Assembly: GCF_041200175.1 (NCBI RefSeq)
Contig: NZ_CP165727.1
Coordinates: 186,001 to 250,000 of the forward strand
Reading direction: 5' to 3'
Source: Streptomyces sp. R33
GTDB lineage: Bacteria > Actinomycetota > Actinomycetes > Streptomycetales > Streptomycetaceae
DNA length: 64,000 bases
The notes below the pieces were generated by a model. That model saw only the letters and a program-made list of their open reading frames with translations, searched no databases and had not been told where the DNA came from. The translations under genes were made by a program, and so were the position numbers. Positions 36,214 through 45,400 of the stretch are shown here, piece by piece; within the stretch, counting starts at the first letter, position 1; each line of letters opens with the position of its first letter.

Positions 36214-37551
36214 TTATGACTCTTTCCCTCGGCCCGTTTGCGGTCGTAGAAGGTCTTCGAGGTCAGGCAGAAGCGGGCTGCGATCTGGGCGGATAGGTAG
36301 AAAACGCGCAGGAGTCGGCGGTGGTAGCGGTGCGGCCGGCGCATGTTGCCGCTGATCCGGCCTGAGTCTCGTGGGACAGGTGCCAGACCAGCGACTCCGG
36401 CGAGTCGGCCTGCGGTTCCGAAGGCGTCCATGTCCCCGCCGGTGCAAGCGACGAACTCCGCCCCCAGCAACGGGCCCATGCCAGGCATGCTGAGGATCAC
36501 CTCGGCATCCCGGTGCTCTCGGAAGCGTGCCGCGATCCTTGCATCCACGGCGGCGATCTCTTCGTCCAGAGCCAGGACCGACCGGGCCAGCGTGTTCACC
36601 ACGGCTGCGGCTGTGCTCTCCCCGGCCACGGCGGTGTGCTGGGCCTGCGCTGCGGCGACGGCTGCATCGGCCATGGCCTGGGCGCCACGGACCTTGCGGT
36701 TCTTCAGCCAGGTCGCGAGTCGGCTCGGGCCGACCCGGCGGAGGCCAGCCGGGGTCTGATAGCCGGTCAGCAGGATGAGTGCGGATTTGGAGGCGGCGTA
36801 GTCGAAGGTCCGTTCCAGGGCGGGGAAGTACTCCAGGAGCTGGGCACGCATCCGGTTGATGGCGCGGGTCCGATCGGCGGCGAGGTCGTAGCGGCGGGCG
36901 GTGAGGATCTTCAGGTCCACCGCGATCTCGTCCCACTCCTGCAAAGGCTGCAGGTCCCGGCGCATCCGCGCCTGGTCGGCGATGACGTAGGCGTCCTTCG
37001 CATCGGTCTTGCCGTCCCCGCGGTAGCCACGGGAAGCGTGGTGGACGGTTCGGCCAGGGATGTACAGGAGTCGCTGTCCGTGGCTGGTCAGGAGGGCGAT
37101 CAGCAGAGCGCCCCCACCGGCGTTCAGGTCGACGGCCCACGTAACCGGGCCGTCCTCAGCCAGTGCCAGCACATCGCCGAGCAGCTCCAGGAGCTCGGGC
37201 TCATTGTTGGGCACCCGGCGCGAGAGCACCTTCGTCCCGTCCGCGTCGATCACGGTGCAGTGATGCGCGGCCTTGCCGGCATCCGTCCCCGCCCAGAGCT
37301 CGGGCACCCGAGCCTCCCTCGTCGATCGGTTGACTGGTCCCTGCAGACGACCACGCCGACGTGTCCTTACGAAGCGATCTCTGTTCGCTCATCCCAATGA
37401 GTGGCCGTGTCGTCGCGGGGCACTGGGCGGCCAATCAGTCAAAGCCACACCTTCGGCAGGAGCGCCGTCCAGCCACACCCAGGCCCCTGGGTCTCCCGAT
37501 CGTACGAAGGACCGGAATCAACCCGCCAACAAGGTAAGGAGCGTCGTAGTT

Positions 37552-39486
37552 GGTTCTGACCGCTCTTCCGGATGCTGTTGGTGATCTTCGCTCGGTGGGG
37601 TGAACCCCCTTCGACGTGCTTTCGTGCTGGCGGTTGGTGTGCTGCTGTTGTCGAGCGGGGTAGTTCTGCCGGTCGGAGGGGGCCGGGATGGCAATGGGGT
37701 GTGGTTCCGGTCGGGTGATTCCGCCGCTGACGGTGAAGATGGCCCGGGCGAGCAATCCGCGGGGCACGGCAGCGATGTGGATACGTGACCGCCTGGACGA
37801 GTTGTTCGTCGACGAGGACTTCGCTGCTTGGTATCCGGCGGACGGGCGCCGGGGTCTGTCGCCGGCTCGGCTCGCGCTGGTATCGGTGCTGCAATACACG
37901 GAGAATCTGACCGACCGGCAGGCGGCAGAGGCCGTCCGGTGCCGCCTGGACTGGAAGTACTGCCTGGGCCTGGAGCTGGACGATGCGGGCTTCGACTTCT
38001 CGGTGCTGAGCGAGTTCCGTGACCGGCTGGCCGAAGAGGACCGCGCAGACCGGCTGCTGGCTGTGATGGTCGAACGTCTTGCGGCTGCGGGCCTGGTCAA
38101 ACGCCGTGGCCGGGTCCGCACCGACTCGACCCACGTGCTGGCGGCAGTACGCCGGCTCAATCGGGGTGAACTGGTCGCCGAGACACTGCGGGCGGCTCTG
38201 GACGAGCTCGTTGCACACGGCGAGGAATGGCTGGCTGGGCTCGTCACTGCGGACTGGGGTGACCGCTACGGCCGCCCAGTCCGCTATGACCGGCTTCCCC
38301 GCGGAGGAGATGCCCTGATCGCCTACGTCCTGCGGGTCGGCGGGGACGGCATGCACATCCTGCGAGCCGTCCATGATGCCGATGCCCCACCCAGACTGCG
38401 TGCATTGCCCGCTGTTGAGGTTCTGCGGCAGGTCTGGGTCCAGCAGTACTGGCTCGACGAGGACGGACGACTGTGCTGGCGGGGACCGAAATCCAGCCGG
38501 GACCGGGCAAGCCGCAGGACAACCGAACGTCGCAACACGGGCAAGGCATCAGCGGACGGCAGACCCGATCCCGCTTCGGCGCGAGTGCCATGGTCGGGCC
38601 TCGAGATCGTCACCCCGCACGATCCCGAGGCCCGATACAGCCAGAAAGTCACCGCCGCCGGACAGCAGGACTGGATCGGCTACCGCGACCACCAGACCGA
38701 GACCTGCGACGAGACCGGCCCGAACGTGATCGTCCAGGTCACCACTCGGCCGGCGCCCGAGCAGGACATCGACGCCCTCGACCGGATCCACCTGGGACTG
38801 ACCACGCAGGGGTTCCAGCCCACCGAACACGTCGTTGACAGCGGCTACATCTCGCCGGACAGCATCCACCACGCCGCCCGGCAGTGGGACATCACTCTCT
38901 TCGGACCAGTCCGTGACGACCCGCAGGCCGGCAAACGGCCCGGATTCGCCAAGCAGGACTTTCACATCGACTGGCAAGCCCGCACCCTGACCTGCCCCAA
39001 CGGCGTGACGAGTCCGCCATGGAAGCCCACGCTCGGCGACGGCCACCCCCGGCTCTCTGTGCTCTTCCCACGCAAGGCCTGCCGCGAATGCGCCGACCGG
39101 CTCAAATGCACCGGCAACGTCGAAGGCAAGGGCCGGCACGTCTTCCTGATGCCACAACCTCTCCAGGAGATCCAGACGCAGAACAGGGCCGACCAGACGA
39201 CAACCGAGTGGCGCCGGAGATACGCGATCCGCGCAGGCTGCGAGGCCACCGTGTCCGAAACCGTTCATGCCCACGGCCTGCGGAACTGCCGCTACCGCGG
39301 CATGGCCAGAACCCACGTCCAACACGTGCTGACGGCAGCCGGAACGAACATCATCCGACTCAGCGGCTACCTCTCACCGGGCATCGCACCGCCCAGCAAA
39401 GCGCGGCCGAGGAGCCGCTTCCAGCAGCTCTGCCGCAACCTGCCCACCTAAGATCACCAACAGCGTCCGGAAGAGCGGTCAGAACC
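37552..39486 (+). mobile_element. IS1182-family insertion sequence with 8-bp target duplication
   Basis: Ends are long inverted repeats (GGTTCTGACCGCTCTTCCGG, continuing for about 37 bp with a single mismatch). They are flanked by TCGTAGTT at 37544-37551 and 39487-39494. 1935 bp, one intact transposase gene. A recent, complete insertion. Confidence 0.93.
37688..39451 (+). CDS. IS1182-family transposase
   Basis: ATG 37688 gives 587 residues: MAMGCGSGRVIPPLTVKMARASN. Domain order is as in the family: N-terminal LVSVLQYTENLTDRQAAEAVR, WKYCLGLELDDAGFDFSVLSEFRDRL, then RTDSTHVLAAVR (first Asp), TEHVVDSGYIS (second Asp), a zinc-like CRECADRLKC segment and RAGCEATVSETVHAHGLRNCRYRG (Glu). No frameshift. 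Sits between an 8-bp duplication, so likely active or recently so. Confidence 0.93.
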   Translation: MAMGCGSGRVIPPLTVKMARASNPRGTAAMWIRDRLDELFVDEDFAAWYPADGRRGLSPARLALVSVLQYTENLTDRQAAEAVRCRLDWKYCLGLELDDAGFDFSVLSEFRDRLAEEDRADRLLAVMVERLAAAGLVKRRGRVRTDSTHVLAAVRRLNRGELVAETLRAALDELVAHGEEWLAGLVTADWGDRYGRPVRYDRLPRGGDALIAYVLRVGGDGMHILRAVHDADAPPRLRALPAVEVLRQVWVQQYWLDEDGRLCWRGPKSSRDRASRRTTERRNTGKASADGRPDPASARVPWSGLEIVTPHDPEARYSQKVTAAGQQDWIGYRDHQTETCDETGPNVIVQVTTRPAPEQDIDALDRIHLGLTTQGFQPTEHVVDSGYISPDSIHHAARQWDITLFGPVRDDPQAGKRPGFAKQDFHIDWQARTLTCPNGVTSPPWKPTLGDGHPRLSVLFPRKACRECADRLKCTGNVEGKGRHVFLMPQPLQEIQTQNRADQTTTEWRRRYAIRAGCEATVSETVHAHGLRNCRYRGMARTHVQHVLTAAGTNIIRLSGYLSPGIAPPSKARPRSRFQQLCRNLPT

Positions 39487-39535
39487 TCGTAGTTGGCCAG
39501 CCTGGCCAACCGGTTACTCAGCCGCGAGTCATCAG

Positions 39536-39775
39536 TCAGGTGGTCCCGTGCACATCGGGGGCCGCCGCAGCGGCCCCGGGGAGGATCCGGCCGGGTTTTG
39601 GCGGTAGATCCGCGAGCTTGATACCGGTTCGGTGACTGGGGCTGTATTGCCAGGTCAGGGGTTCTCCGTTCCGGTTCTGCCAGTCCTCTTTGATGACCAG
39701 GTTTCCCGCTTCGGCCGGTTCGCCGCTGATCCGATCGGCAACCCGGCCCCCACGCCGCGCCCCGTGGCCGGGGGC
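39536..39775 (-). pseudogene. C-terminal fragment of an unidentified protein
   Basis: One frame reads AEAGNLVIKEDWQNRNGEPLTWQYSPSH and RTGIKLADLPPKPGRILPG and stops at 39536. It looks protein-like but has no start codon or ribosome site, and is closed upstream by a stop after the membrane protein gene. Probably a tail of a gene removed by the IS1182 cluster. Confidence 0.4.
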
Positions 39776-39791
39776 CGCCCGAGCGGCCCGC

Positions 39792-40553
39792 TCACTGCTT
39801 CGTCAGAAGCAGCCCGGGAAGCGCGATGACCGGAGCCGCCCGGTTGCCGTCGACGATGTGCACCTGGGTCGCAGGTCCGCCCGGGATGCACGCGAGCGCG
39901 CCCTCGCGGTGTAGCCACAGCTGGACCGAAGTCGACATCTGCGGGTAGTCGAAGACCCATCTGCCCTGCTCCGTGCACGTCCCGACCCGCAGGGTGTACT
40001 CACCACCCTCCCCGTGCTCCATCTGCCCGGCCAGGGTCAGAGACGCAGCGTCGTTCGAGGCGGTCCACACTCCCGGATAGTCCGTGTACGGCCCGGAGTA
40101 GGAGCCGCAGACCGACGCCACCAGCACGACGACGGCGATTGCGACTGCGGCGCGGGGCGGCTGGATCGACAGCCCCGTCGGGCTGCCGGTGCACAGGACA
40201 GTGGCCGCGCTCGAGGCGGCCATCGCGACGGCGCACCAGACGACCCAGGGCCCCGAGCCCGCCCTGACCAGCATGACCAGGAGTGCGAGCGCGAGGATCC
40301 ACGAGGCGGCTGCCCGCCAGACGGCAGTGGTGTTCCGGGCATTGCGCAGCGTCAGCACCACGACCACGATCGGCAGGACCGCCAGGGTCATGGCGAGGAG
40401 CATTGCGCACACCAAGACGAGAGTCCCGTCGAAATCCGGCACCAGCCTGGTGGTGTCCGCCAAAGCGAACGTCCCCACCAGCCCCGCGACCTCCACCGCG
40501 AGCGCCGACCACAGCACGACGGCGAGCCGGCGGCCCGTCGTTTCTTCCCCCAC
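39792..40553 (-). CDS. Membrane protein with extracytoplasmic C-terminal domain
   Basis: GTG 40553 with TGGGGGCTTTG just upstream; 253 residues. At least four hydrophobic helices (LAVVLWSALAVEVAGLVGTFALA, LVLVCAMLLAMTLAVLPIVVVVL, ASWILALALLVMLV, AAVAIAVVVLVASVCGSY). The C-terminal part (PGVWTASNDAASLTLAG, YTLRVGTCTEQGRWVF, VQLWLHREGALACIPGG) looks like a small beta domain outside the membrane. I do not recognise the family. The upstream side has been rearranged. Confidence 0.7.
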   Translation of the reverse strand: MGEETTGRRLAVVLWSALAVEVAGLVGTFALADTTRLVPDFDGTLVLVCAMLLAMTLAVLPIVVVVLTLRNARNTTAVWRAAASWILALALLVMLVRAGSGPWVVWCAVAMAASSAATVLCTGSPTGLSIQPPRAAVAIAVVVLVASVCGSYSGPYTDYPGVWTASNDAASLTLAGQMEHGEGGEYTLRVGTCTEQGRWVFDYPQMSTSVQLWLHREGALACIPGGPATQVHIVDGNRAAPVIALPGLLLTKQ

Positions 40554-40618
40554 CAAAGCCCCCAGGATTTGAGCACGTTCAATTAGTGGGGTGCATGCTA
40601 CTGGACCCTGCCATCCCG

Positions 40619-40780
40619 TCAGGGAGCAGGTGCACGGAGCCGGACCTGCCCACCGTCCGGAGCAGTGGCACCGCGCCAGACAGCGACGGCAGCGGTCTGC
40701 AGGACCGACAGGTCGACAATGTCGGCGGCGACGCCGGCGAGGAGGAGGCCGAGGAACGCATCGACGCAGGTCACCTCCAT
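40619..40780 (-). CDS. Possible small ORF, 53 aa
   Basis: ATG 40780 after CGGGAA gives MEVTCVDAFLGLLLAGVAADIVDLSVLQ and ends VRLRAPAP. The hydrophobic start could be a signal or membrane helix. It lies beside a broken IS, with no known family. Kept only as a possibility. Confidence 0.25.
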   Translation of the reverse strand: MEVTCVDAFLGLLLAGVAADIVDLSVLQTAAVAVWRGATAPDGGQVRLRAPAP

Positions 40781-41047
40781 TTCCCGGACTCACGCGTTAC
40801 CGGTCGAGCCTCCGGCTCGGCGGCTTTGCGACTCCGGCCAGCTAGAGTCCGTCTTCAAAAGAGCGTTCGATGGTGGATCATGGTGTCGTGATTCGCCGTC
40901 ATGAACTGACCGACTCCGAGTGGGAGTTACTGAGCGTTTTCAGCATGGCCACTGATCGGGTGACGGGATCGGTGCCCGCAACGCACGAGGCTCCCGTGCT
41001 GTTGGGGGAGGTGTTCGAAGTCTCAACCCACAGGCACAGGAGCAGCG

Positions 41048-41842
41048 TTGGTTCCGTATTCTGCCGCACTAGACCTGCCTCACGCCCTGGTCGAGTGGGT
41101 CACGATGCTCATCGTCACCCGCGAGGGTGACCGCCGCTGCAAGCTCCCGCCGCACCAGCGTGCGCTGGTCGGGCTGGTGTACCTGCGCCGGCACGACACC
41201 CTCACGCAGATCGCGGTCGGCTTCGGCATATCTGTCGGCACCGCCCATGCTTACACGGCTGCCGTCATCAATCTGCTCGCCGACCGCGCACCCGGCCTGC
41301 TGCGTGCCCTGCGCGAAGCCGACCCCGACTACGTCCTGCTGGACGGGACGCTCGCCGAGTGCGACCGGATCGGCGACGGCCGCGCCGACTACTCCCACAA
41401 GCACCGCCGCCACGGGGTGAACGTGCAGCTGGTGACCGATCCAGCCGGGCGGCTGCTGTGGATCTCGCCCGCACTGCCCGGCCGTGCCCACGACCTGACG
41501 GCGGCGCGTGACCACCGGATCATGCGGATCTGCGAGCGCCAAGGCGTCCCAGTCCTCGCTGATCGGGCTTACATGGGAGCCGGCTCGTGGGTGACGACAC
41601 CCCTCAGACGCCCACCAGGCCGCGAGCTCACACCGACCCAGCAAACCGTCAACCGTGCACTGTCCGCGGCACGGGCACCGGTCGAGCGCGGTGTCGCACG
41701 ACTGAAGTCCTGGCGCATCTTCCGCAGATCCCGGTGCAGCCCGAATCGCATGACGTCAATCGCCGCAGCCGTCCTCACGCTGGAGCGGCAAACGCTGAAA
41801 GACCTCATTGATTCCCTTTCGGAACAGCCACCGATCGGGTGA
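41048..41842 (+). CDS. DDE_Tnp_4-type transposase of the 3.0-kb element
   Basis: TTG 41048 gives (M)[26 protein letters not shown]; 264 residues. A helix-turn-helix part ([37 protein letters not shown]) is followed by the catalytic domain: [13 protein letters not shown] (Asp), [30 protein letters not shown] (Asp) and [13 protein letters not shown] (Glu). This is the HTH_Tnp_4/DDE_Tnp_4 group of IS5-like transposases. Its last codons reproduce part of the terminal repeat motif (GCCACCGATCGGGTGA) in direct orientation. Confidence 0.88.
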   Translation: MVPYSAALDLPHALVEWVTMLIVTREGDRRCKLPPHQRALVGLVYLRRHDTLTQIAVGFGISVGTAHAYTAAVINLLADRAPGLLRALREADPDYVLLDGTLAECDRIGDGRADYSHKHRRHGVNVQLVTDPAGRLLWISPALPGRAHDLTAARDHRIMRICERQGVPVLADRAYMGAGSWVTTPLRRPPGRELTPTQQTVNRALSAARAPVERGVARLKSWRIFRRSRCSPNRMTSIAAAVLTLERQTLKDLIDSLSEQPPIG

Positions 41843-42079
41843 ATCCGCGACGGCGGCCCGATGCGCCCCGGGCGACGGGTTGCTCTGCCTGGCGGCCTCG
41901 TCAACGCACTCGGCGGCCTCGCTCGCCGCAGGGGCAGCCGACTTCGAGTAGGACCGAAGCCCCATTGCTCCCACGGTCACACAGCCGAACATCCCACGCC
42001 TGCCGTCGTCCCGGTCATCTACGGAGGCTCGACGGTTGATGGCTCGTAGCTCTGCCTCGTCGGGCGACGGGATCAGCTT

Positions 42080-42108
42080 CCGGGGCGGCGCGTGTCATGC
42101 CGCCCCGG
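42080..42108 (-). terminator. Stem-loop after the secreted-protein gene
   Basis: CCGGGGCGGC (42080-42089), loop GCGTGTCAT, GCCGCCCCGG (42099-42108). A perfect 10-bp stem 50 bp beyond the minus-strand stop at 42159. Confidence 0.7.
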
Positions 42109-42158
42109 GGCCGGGTATGTGTGTCGGCGCAAGGTCACTTATCGAGCGGTCGGAGTGG

Positions 42159-42569
42159 TCAGGGCCGGTAGAACGTCTCGCAATCGAGTGGGGACGCGGT
42201 GGCGTCGTCAAGGCAGACGACGACGTACGCGGCCCCGCCGGGCACGTCTGCGGGGACTGCCGGGAAGTCGTTGAGCGAATACGTCACGTCGCACTTGGTA
42301 CTGGTGCTCTTGGCGCCGAGGCGGATACCCGAGGCGTCGTACGCGCCGACCCACGCCCTGCGGCAGCCGACGGCCCGGAGTGCTCCGTCGACCCCGACCG
42401 TACGGTTGTACCAGGTCAGAGTGCCGCTGATGTAGCTGGCGCCATACGAGACGCCTGTGATGGGCGTGGTCGGGTACGCCGCAGTCTGCGCGCCCGCGGC
42501 CGGCGTTCCCAGTACGGTGGCCGCGGTCAGAACGGCGGAGCCGACAGCGGCGGCGAGTTGGGGCTTCAA
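42159..42569 (-). CDS. Small secreted protein (passenger of the 3.0-kb element)
   Basis: TTG 42569, with TGGAGGACCAC before it, gives (M)KPQLAAAVGSAVLTAATVLGTPAAGAQTAAY, a signal peptide with an Ala-x-Ala cleavage site. The mature part of about 105 residues has ISGTLTWYNRTVGVDGALRAVGCRRAWVGAYDASG, STKCDVTYSL, and ends LDCETFYRP. Three cysteines or more could form disulfides. The family is a small secreted beta-type protein of unknown role. A dyad at 42641-42658 marks its promoter. Confidence 0.75.
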   Translation of the reverse strand: MKPQLAAAVGSAVLTAATVLGTPAAGAQTAAYPTTPITGVSYGASYISGTLTWYNRTVGVDGALRAVGCRRAWVGAYDASGIRLGAKSTSTKCDVTYSLNDFPAVPADVPGGAAYVVVCLDDATASPLDCETFYRP

Positions 42570-42640
42570 GTGGTCCTCCAGACGGGACGAGTCGGTTGTC
42601 GCCTCACATCCTGGGCAGGTCGACCATCCGTTGCCCATCC

Positions 42641-42658
42641 TTTAAGCCACCGCTTAAA
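42641..42658. promoter_or_regulatory. Palindrome upstream of the secreted-protein gene
   Basis: TTTAAGC CACC GCTTAAA, 7-bp arms, centred about 80 bp before the TTG start. It is A/T-rich compared with the surroundings and lies just beyond the 3' end of the ArsR-like gene. Candidate operator. Confidence 0.5.
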
Positions 42659-42764
42659 GGGGCTGCCAGGGCGGTGAGTGCGGCAGTACCTCACACACCT
42701 CGGTGCGCTTGTTCGGTGGTGTGTGACAGGGGAGGCGACGTTCGTTCGCGGCGTCCTCGCGCCG

Positions 42765-43766
42765 TCACGGTTGCGTCAGGGCGCCCGTCCACAGCAGGGC
42801 CAGCCCGAGCGGGGTGATGAGGTGGAGTATGGAGCTGCCGCGGCGGCTGGTGGTGATGAGGCCCGTGTCGCGCAGCACGGTCGCGTGCTGGCTGGCCGCG
42901 GCGGCCGTGACGTTGAGGCGGCGGGCCAGTTCGCTCGTCGTGCAGCCTTCCGCCGTCACTCGTAGGGCGGCGGCTCGGGTGCGGCCGAGCAGGGACTCCA
43001 GGTTCCGGACGGTCGCGCCGTCCGACTCCGCCGCTCCGGTGCCGGTCAGTGGCCGGCGGAGGGCCGGTACGGTCAGGCGGGGTGGCTGAGCGGTGTCGAG
43101 CGGGTCCCACAGGAAACTCACCGGGTGCTTCGAGAAGACCGTGGGCGTGATGATGAGTCCCCGCCCCTGGAGGTGCACATCGACTCGGCGCGGGTAGGGG
43201 GCTTCGAGCACCGGCGGACGCCAGCGGACCAGTGGTGCACAGATCGAGCGCAGCAGGAGATCGACGCCTCCCTCCAGCATCAGGTTCGCGCTACGGGTGG
43301 ACAGCGCGACCAGTTCGGACCGTCCTCTGTCCCAGTAGGGCTCGACGGTCAGTCGGTGGCAGGCGCGCAGGGCCTTCGCCAGCTCCCGCAGCGCGTCACG
43401 GTCGCCCTCCGCCACCCGTCTGGCCCACGGCAGTTGTCCGGGACGGAAGTCGAGACACTCGATCTCGCGGCGCAGCTGGGACACCGGGGCGTGCAGCAGA
43501 TTGTCCACGGCGTGGTCCAGAGAGGGCACATCGCCCGTCAGGGCCAGCAGATCAAGCCCGGGACCGCGCGTCGGGACGAGGGATGTCAAGGGGAGCGTGT
43601 CGGCCCCCGTCCTGCCCGCCACCGCCGAGCGCCAGGTGTGGAGGTGCGTAGGCACCCGGTTGCCTCTCAGTAGCTCCAGGCTGTAGTAGACCTCGGCCGC
43701 GACGCCGATGGTCGCGGCCACCCGGGTCCTGGCGAGGTCTTCCGCGGTGAAGTGAACACGTAACAC
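42765..43766 (-). CDS. ArsR-type winged-helix regulator with TTA second codon
   Basis: GTG 43766, AGGAGA eleven bases upstream; 333 residues starting (M)LRVHFTAEDLARTRVAATIG. The long N-terminal domain (DUF5937-like: YYSLELLRGN, LVPTRGPGLDLLALTGDVPSLDHAVDNLL) is followed by a C-terminal winged helix (LGRTRAAALRVTAEGCTTSELARRLNVTAAAASQHATVLRDTGLI). Codon 2 is TTA, so translation should depend on bldA tRNA, which would limit expression to development. It sits next to the right inverted repeat of the 3-kb element. Confidence 0.85.
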   Translation of the reverse strand: MLRVHFTAEDLARTRVAATIGVAAEVYYSLELLRGNRVPTHLHTWRSAVAGRTGADTLPLTSLVPTRGPGLDLLALTGDVPSLDHAVDNLLHAPVSQLRREIECLDFRPGQLPWARRVAEGDRDALRELAKALRACHRLTVEPYWDRGRSELVALSTRSANLMLEGGVDLLLRSICAPLVRWRPPVLEAPYPRRVDVHLQGRGLIITPTVFSKHPVSFLWDPLDTAQPPRLTVPALRRPLTGTGAAESDGATVRNLESLLGRTRAAALRVTAEGCTTSELARRLNVTAAAASQHATVLRDTGLITTSRRGSSILHLITPLGLALLWTGALTQP

Positions 43767-44914
43767 CTGCCGGTCTCCTGCCGCCGAAGGGGAGTGCGTG
43801 AACGCCCCTCAGCCTGCCCCACCTCGTACCGCCCAATCGGGCGTCGAGGCGCAGGACCCGTTCGTCGGCCACGCGTTCGAGCCGGTGAACGCCGGCGGCC
43901 GTACCGGCTGATGGGATCGCCGCATCACCCGATCAGGGGCCACGCTGAAAAGGCTCAACTGGCTCCGCTGATACCGAACGCCAGCAGAGGCCGGCCTCGG
44001 GCGGAGGACCGCCGGGTCGTCAACGGGATGGTCTACAAGATCCGGACCGGGGTTTCCTGGCGTGACCTGCCGGAACGTTACGGCCCATGGAAGTCGGTCT
44101 ACACCCGCTTCCGCCGCTATGCCATCGACGGCGTGTTCACCCGGGCCCTGCAACAGATCCAGGCCCGGGCCGATGCCGCCGGCGACATCGACTGGCTGGT
44201 CCAGATCGACTCCACCATCGTCCGCGCCCACCAGCACGCCGCCGCCACCGGCCGAAAAGGGGGAAGCACCGCACGGACGAACCGGACGATCACGCCCTCG
44301 GCCGATCCCGAGGAGGCCTGACCACCAAAATCCACCTCGCCTGCGACGGCCGCGGCCGCCCACTGGCCGTCCTCCTGACCCCCGGCCAACGACACGACAG
44401 CATCTGCGCACGCCCCCTGCTCGAACGCATCCGAGTACCCCGCACCGGCCTCGGACGGCTCCGCTGCCGACACGGTCACGTGATCGCCGACAAGGCCTAC
44501 AGCTCACGCGGATTCCGCGCCTGCCTGCGCAAACGCGGGATCGGACACACGATCCCGGAGAAGAGCGACCAGAAGAAGCACCGCCGGAACCGAGGCCGAC
44601 GAGGCGGCCGACCCACAGGCTTCGACCGCGAGACCTACCGCCGCCGCAACACCGTCGAACGCTGCTTCAACCGGCTCAAAGGCTTCCGCGGCATCGCCAC
44701 CCGCTACGAGAAGACCGCCACCTCCTACGAAGCAGCGGTCACACTCGCATCACTCCTGCTCCGGGCAAGATCAATTTGAAGACGGACCCTAGGTCCCGTC
44801 TCGTCCTGTGCCTTCCGGAAGGTGAAGTTGGTGCACATCAGCGCCTCAGGCAGAATCACGTTCGACTGCAACGAGCCGTGAAGTGCGGCTCGGTGTCGGC
44901 AGGAAGGCCTTGGG

Positions 44915-45400
44915 GTGGGTTTCGACGAGGAGTGGGGGCAGCTGCGGGCCGCCGCGACGGCACGGGTGAACTCGGGGGCGCCGGCGGAGCCGGTCGCGCG
45001 GGTGCCTGAGCCCGAACCCGCCGCGGTGAACGCGGCCGCGGCCCGTAAGGCGGTACTGGAGCGGCTGGCGGACTTCCGCAGCCGCGTCGTGCTGGTGCCC
45101 TTGGACGAACGCGGCGGTCTGTGGACGGCGGAGCTGGGCGGGCTGGACTGGATCTGCGCGTTCTCGGGCCTGGAGACGCTGGCCCGGTTCGCCGACGCGC
45201 GCGGTGAGGCGGAGCGGGAGTGGCCGTACCGGCGGATCGTCGGGGAACGGCTGCTGGACGAGGTGATCCCGGCGCTGGACTTCCCGTGCGGGGTGGCGCT
45301 GGACGCGGCGGGGCCGGACGGGATCGTCTTCCCGCCGGTGCGGGGGCTGGTGCCGGACGGTGCCGCGCTCGACGGGGACGGACGGAGGGAGAAGGCGTGA
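44915..45400 (+). CDS. SseB-like protein, first gene of the WXG100 operon
   Basis: GTG 44915 after AAGGCCTTGGGGTGG; 161 residues: (M)GFDEEWGQLRAAATARVNSG, linker, then RVVLVPLDERGGLWTAELGGLDWICAFSGLETLARFADARG and GVALDAAGPDGIVFPPV. The second half matches the SseB N-terminal domain found in actinobacterial ESX-associated genes. Its stop overlaps the next start (GTGA), so it is co-translated with the WXG100-type gene. Perhaps a chaperone or regulatory partner of the secreted proteins. Confidence 0.75.
   Translation: MGFDEEWGQLRAAATARVNSGAPAEPVARVPEPEPAAVNAAAARKAVLERLADFRSRVVLVPLDERGGLWTAELGGLDWICAFSGLETLARFADARGEAEREWPYRRIVGERLLDEVIPALDFPCGVALDAAGPDGIVFPPVRGLVPDGAALDGDGRREKA

Larger units (their letters stand above)
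35241..37307 (-). pseudogene. IS110-family transposase, split by an IS5 insertion
   Basis: The 5' part (37307 to about 36214) reads MPELWAGTDAGKAAHHCTVIDADG with the RuvC-like DEDD residues in GTDAGK, TWAVDLNAGG and KTDAKDAYVIADQARM, then the transposase_20 part (ILSMPGMGPLLGAEF). It breaks at KRAEGKSHK. The 3' part is found beyond the IS5 element at 35355-35241: KQAILALARRRLDVLWALIRDQRTFE and a stop at 35241. Rejoined, it makes a normal full-length protein of about 400 residues. Confidence 0.9.
40931..43957. mobile_element. 3.0-kb element with 33-bp inverted repeats and passenger genes
   Basis: The ends TGAGC(G/C)TTTTCAGC, (A/G)TGGCC(A/C), CTGATCGGGTGA are inverted at 40931-40963 and 43925-43957, with three mismatches in 33 bases. 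They are bordered by AC (40929-40930 and 43958-43959), and excision restores the host IS5 gene. It carries a DDE transposase on the plus strand and, on the minus strand, a small secreted protein and an ArsR-like regulator. The host gene repair proves it moved as one 3-kb unit. Confidence 0.85.
40869..44779 (+). pseudogene. IS5-family transposase interrupted by the 3.0-kb element
   Basis: N-terminal codons MVDHGVVIRRHELTDSEWELL (40869-40930) are directly continued at 43958 by LAPLIPNASRGRPRAEDRRVVNGMVYKIRTG. Then WRDLPERYGPWKSVYTRFRR, QIDSTIVRAHQHAAATGRKGG (first Asp), and after a -1 frame change at the CGAAAAGGGGG run, HVIADKAYSSRG (second Asp) and NTVERCFNRLKGF (Glu). The frame change is normal for the group; the 3-kb insertion inactivates the gene. 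Confidence 0.88.
40842..44792 (+). mobile_element. IS5-family element (GTCCGTCTTCAAA ends) split by a 3.0-kb insertion
   Basis: The ends CTAG(A/G)GTCCGTCTTCAAA are at 40842-40859 and, inverted, 44775-44792. The transposase gene starts at 40869 and continues from 43958 to 44779. Everything from 40931 to 43957 is a foreign element. Without it this IS would be about 924 bp. Confidence 0.9.

Noticed and set aside
41756..41992. Small minus-strand gene after the 3.0-kb element's transposase
   Set aside because: It overlaps the transposase end in antisense, with no ribosome site or recognisable domain.
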